Source: Rhizobacter sp. Root1221 (lineage in GTDB: Bacteria > Pseudomonadota > Gammaproteobacteria > Burkholderiales > Burkholderiaceae_C). Taken from it: a stretch of DNA of 64,000 bases. A program made the position numbers and the translations under genes. The stretch spans positions 124,001 to 188,000 of the forward strand of contig NZ_LMDI01000002.1 in NCBI RefSeq assembly GCF_001425785.1, in the 5' to 3' direction. Each line of letters begins with the position of its first letter. Position 1 is the first letter of the stretch. Under the pieces are notes generated by a model. That model saw only the letters and a program-made list of their open reading frames with translations, searched no databases and was not told the DNA's origin. Positions 61,302 through 64,000 of this stretch are shown piece after piece.

Positions 61302-64000
61302 TCAACGCACGCTGAGGCGGGTGACCGCGGTACGGCGTGTGTCGAGCGTCCACAGCCGGCCGGCATCGTCGAACACCAGCAGGTGACCGCCCGCGACCCG
61401 GGCGCGCGAAGCACCGGAGCCCGGCCACGACAGCACGCCGCGGCGCAACCCCGTGGCGGCGGACAGCACGTGCCAGGCCTCGCCTGGCGGCGCCGCCCGG
61501 GCCACCAGCAGCCAGCGGTCACCCATGGCCCAGGTGCGCGCCTGGCGGGGATCCGGTGGCGCGGCGTCCGGGCAACGCCACTCTCGCGCCTGTCGGAGGT
61601 CCGGCGGCACGGCGTCCGAGCAACGCCACACATCGGTGGTGTGGTGGCACACCAGGGTGTCGCCATCGGCCGCCATCCGCAGCCAGCCGCCCGTCGGATG
61701 CAACAGCCCGGCCCCGGCCCCCTCCGGCACCGTGTCGCGGCTCATCAGGCGGCGCTGGGGCAACTGGTACTGCCACAGCGCCAGGCCGTTCGGCCCCTTC
61801 ACCAGCGCCTGCTCGAGCGCGGCGGTTGCGGTGAGTGCCACCACGTCGCCCCCCAGGTCGCCCACTTGCCACAGCGCCTCGTTCAGCCCCACGCGGGTGT
61901 CAAGCACGCGGATGCTGCGGCCATCGGACACCGTCCAGGCCACCCCGTCGAATGTGTCGGCGAAACACGCCAGTTGCACCACCCCCAGGTCCGTGACGGT
62001 GCGGCGCACGAGGTCGAGGCGGCTAACCCGCCACACGCCGGCACGCGGTGCGAGCACCAGCGCGACGGTGCCGCTGGGTGCATGCACGATGCGATGGGCG
62101 GGCACTGCGAACCGCGCGACGATGCGGCCCGTGCGGTCGACCAGCGCCGCCCCGGCTTCGCCCAGCGCCACGAGACAACGCCCGCCGTCCGACGGCACGG
62201 CATCGGCGATGGCGTGCGCCCCGGGTTCCGGGGCACTCCACGTGTGGATGGCCCGCGGGCCATCCAGCGGCTGGTCGACACTCTCGGGCAACGGCTGGCC
62301 GGCCGGCAGGTCGGCGTCCAGCCAGGGGTCGGCGGCCAGGCGCAACAAGTCACGCAACGCGGCCTGCTTGAATCGGCCTTCGCCGCCGGCGTGGTCGGCC
62401 AGCACGGCCGGGACGACGGCCCGCGCCAGGTCGCGCAACGCGGGTGAGCGGGCCTGGGTGGCCAGCAGGGCCTCCACGACGGCCACACGCTCCGCCCCCT
62501 GGTCCGGGTCGTCGGCCAGCATGCGGATCCGCGATACCTCCCGCGCCAGGGTGTCCGGCAACAACGCCGCCCGGGTCACCAGCGCCTTCGCGCCCAGGTG
62601 GCTGCCCTCGGCCTCGGCCCGCAGCAGCCAGCCCGCCGCGAGTTCGCGATGGGCAGGCAGCGGCCACAACACCTCGATGGCCTCGAGCCAGCGCCCCTGG
62701 GCCGCCAGGTGATGCGCCCAATCCTCGCGCAGCCGCGCGGCCGCGTCGGGCCACTTGGGCGCCAACTGCAGCACGGCTTCAGAAAACGCCTGGTCACGGC
62801 GTGCCACGGCCACCGCGCGGCGCCAGTCGCCGGCCAGGCACAGCAGCCGGACGATCGTGCCGGGTAGGCTGTCCCAGGTGAGCGCCAGCCGCGCCGCCTG
62901 TTCGAAGCGGGCGTGTCGTTCGAGGTAGTCGAGCGCCTCCTGGCGCGCCTTCAGCAACTCGGCCAGCACGAACACGGCCTCGTCGACGCGGCCCTCGCGG
63001 TCCAGACGCTCGAACGTGCGCCGATACAGCTGGCGCAGATGGTCCTGCAGGCCCGGGTCGAAACTCATGCTGGCCGCCGCGGGCGATCCATCGGTGAGCG
63101 ACAGGTCGTTGCGCCGGCCCGGCGTGCCGAAGGCCTGCCCGCCGGACGAGTCGTTGTCGTCCAACGGGATCGCATGGCGCAGCGCCTCGTCGAGTCGACC
63201 CGAGTCGAACATCTCCAGCATCCGGCGCATGTAGGCCGCCTGCCGGCGGCCCAGCACCTGGGCCAGTTGCGACGTCACCGCGAGGCGGGCCAGCCACTGC
63301 CGCCAGGCCTGCGGCCCCAGCCGGCCGAGGCGCCGTGCCGCGACCGCGGGTGCTGCGGCGGGCCGCGGCACGGGCTGCGATGCGCGCTGTGCAGACGGGG
63401 AGGACGACCACGTCGATGCCGCCCCCCGCGATCGCGCCAGGAACCAGATCACCCCGGCGGCAATGGCCAACGCCGGCCACCCCGGCAGCGACGGGAGGCC
63501 CTCCGAACGGATCAGCATCCCGACCACTGCCAGCGCCAACACGACCAGCCCCACCCACCGCCAACCGGACCCGGCCAAACGTGGGCCACCGCCCGGCGCC
63601 GACGGCGGCACGTGCGCATTAGCCTGGCGACGCGCCGACGCCGCCTTCAGGAAGGCGCGCTGGGCCTCGCTGGTCGGCGGCACACCTGCGCCGAGGGCAT
63701 CGCGCACATCGGCCACGTCGTCCGGCGCCAGCAACACCGGCACGGCAGGCGGCAGGCGGCGGTCCAGCGTGTCGTGCAGCGCGTACGCCCCCACGTCGAG
63801 CCATTGGGCGGGGTCGAGCGGCACCGCGTGGGCGAATGCCAGCGGCGCGGCATCGCCGCCCAGCACCAGCACCACATCGGCCGCGGGCAACGCGGCACAC
63901 TCGGCCGCGGTCAGTGGCGCAGAACTCCACACCGCCCCCTGGCGGCACAGCGGCCATGCGTCAAGGCCGCCGGCGGCCATCTCCACCGGTGCCGCGAACC
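61302..64000 (-). CDS. bpX6-like protein of a MoxR-vWA-beta-propeller ternary system (partial, N-terminus off the window)
   Basis: A large protein, open to the right edge (at least 899 residues). Its N-terminal part (FAAPVEMAAGGLDAWPLCRQGAVWSSAPL, ADVVLVLGGDAAPLAFAHAVPLDPAQWLDVGAYALHD) matches my recollection of bpX6, a component of MoxR AAA-ATPase/vWA/beta-propeller ternary systems. Two membrane helices (about residues 150-190 of the visible part) follow, then a helical repeat region. The C-terminal third, from about residue 590, is a beta-propeller (GRIVARFAVPAHRIVHAPSGTVALVLAPRAGVWRVSRLDL and similar blades). A 16-residue tandem duplication (WRCSDAVPPDLRQARE / WRCPDAAPPDPRQART) lies at about 61537-61632. 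It is convergent with the FemAB-like gene. Confidence 0.6.
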   Translation of the reverse strand, partial: FAAPVEMAAGGLDAWPLCRQGAVWSSAPLTAAECAALPAADVVLVLGGDAAPLAFAHAVPLDPAQWLDVGAYALHDTLDRRLPPAVPVLLAPDDVADVRDALGAGVPPTSEAQRAFLKAASARRQANAHVPPSAPGGGPRLAGSGWRWVGLVVLALAVVGMLIRSEGLPSLPGWPALAIAAGVIWFLARSRGAASTWSSSPSAQRASQPVPRPAAAPAVAARRLGRLGPQAWRQWLARLAVTSQLAQVLGRRQAAYMRRMLEMFDSGRLDEALRHAIPLDDNDSSGGQAFGTPGRRNDLSLTDGSPAAASMSFDPGLQDHLRQLYRRTFERLDREGRVDEAVFVLAELLKARQEALDYLERHARFEQAARLALTWDSLPGTIVRLLCLAGDWRRAVAVARRDQAFSEAVLQLAPKWPDAAARLREDWAHHLAAQGRWLEAIEVLWPLPAHRELAAGWLLRAEAEGSHLGAKALVTRAALLPDTLAREVSRIRMLADDPDQGAERVAVVEALLATQARSPALRDLARAVVPAVLADHAGGEGRFKQAALRDLLRLAADPWLDADLPAGQPLPESVDQPLDGPRAIHTWSAPEPGAHAIADAVPSDGGRCLVALGEAGAALVDRTGRIVARFAVPAHRIVHAPSGTVALVLAPRAGVWRVSRLDLVRRTVTDLGVVQLACFADTFDGVAWTVSDGRSIRVLDTRVGLNEALWQVGDLGGDVVALTATAALEQALVKGPNGLALWQYQLPQRRLMSRDTVPEGAGAGLLHPTGGWLRMAADGDTLVCHHTTDVWRCSDAVPPDLRQAREWRCPDAAPPDPRQARTWAMGDRWLLVARAAPPGEAWHVLSAATGLRRGVLSWPGSGASRARVAGGHLLVFDDAGRLWTLDTRRTAVTRLSVR

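Noticed and set aside
59603-61666. N-terminal extension of the ABC exporter to 1293 residues
   Set aside because: The extra 688 residues are antisense to the plus-strand FemAB-like and small Cys-rich genes; the exporter's membrane domain begins normally after ATG 59602.

Overview
The window is about 64 kb of high-GC DNA and is densely coding, mostly in operons whose genes overlap by 4 bases (ATGA) or less. Several things point to a betaproteobacterium of the order Burkholderiales: mrcA divergent from pilMN, lptM directly before lysA, a type II secretion locus with gspC on the opposite strand, a Burkholderiales-type trimeric porin, and a pca cluster read by an IclR-type regulator. My best guess is the Leptothrix/Rubrivivax/Rhizobacter group, but the genus is inference. 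I see no rRNA, tRNA, CRISPR array, prophage or insertion sequence.

Layout. 1-1434: start of the type IV pilus operon (pilM, partial pilN). 1.7-6.1 kb: penicillin-binding protein 1A, CyaY, LptM and diaminopimelate decarboxylase. 6.1-10.0 kb: a dppBCDF-type peptide ABC transporter without its binding protein. 10-15.4 kb: porin, Coq7, an OsmC-family protein, threonine deaminase IlvA and a divergent CobT-family protein. A probable small RNA, with a CU-rich loop and a strong terminator, lies just before ilvA. 15.4-26.7 kb: a type II secretion system (gspC divergent from gspGHIJK-LMN-DEF) closed by a 16-bp-stem terminator.

26.9-34.0 kb is an organosulfur island. It holds a MetNI-type importer, two MetQ-like binding proteins (one broken by a one-base frameshift), a two-component-type flavin monooxygenase, an SfnB/DszC-like flavoprotein and a TauD-like dioxygenase. 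It ends in a scar where the start of tauA is joined to the end of tauC. 34-45 kb: an AAA ATPase, an SDR/LysR pair, a hybrid kinase with its response regulator, a 5'-nucleotidase, a hydroxypyruvate-isomerase-like protein, two L,D-transpeptidase-like proteins and a LysE exporter.

45-52.5 kb encodes degradation of 4-hydroxybenzoate through protocatechuate: pobA and an IclR regulator on the plus strand, and pcaH-G-B-(CD fusion)-I-J on the minus strand. Two near-identical 15-bp PcaR-like boxes lie in the divergent control region. Only the final thiolase (pcaF) and an uptake protein are missing from the window. 52.5-54.8 kb: two small heat-shock proteins behind a sigma-32-like promoter, then a histidyl-tRNA synthetase of an unusual type. 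54.9-57.8 kb: two paralogous lipoproteins. 57.8-64 kb: an ABC exporter, a small CCG-x-GC protein, a FemAB/GNAT-like protein and a large protein, cut by the window edge, that resembles the bpX6 component of MoxR-vWA-beta-propeller ternary systems.

Most interesting: the candidate anti-Shine-Dalgarno small RNA at 12529-12628, the tauA/tauC deletion scar, the frameshifted metQ, the atypical HisRS, the CobT-like protein with altered catalytic motifs, and the bpX6-like protein.
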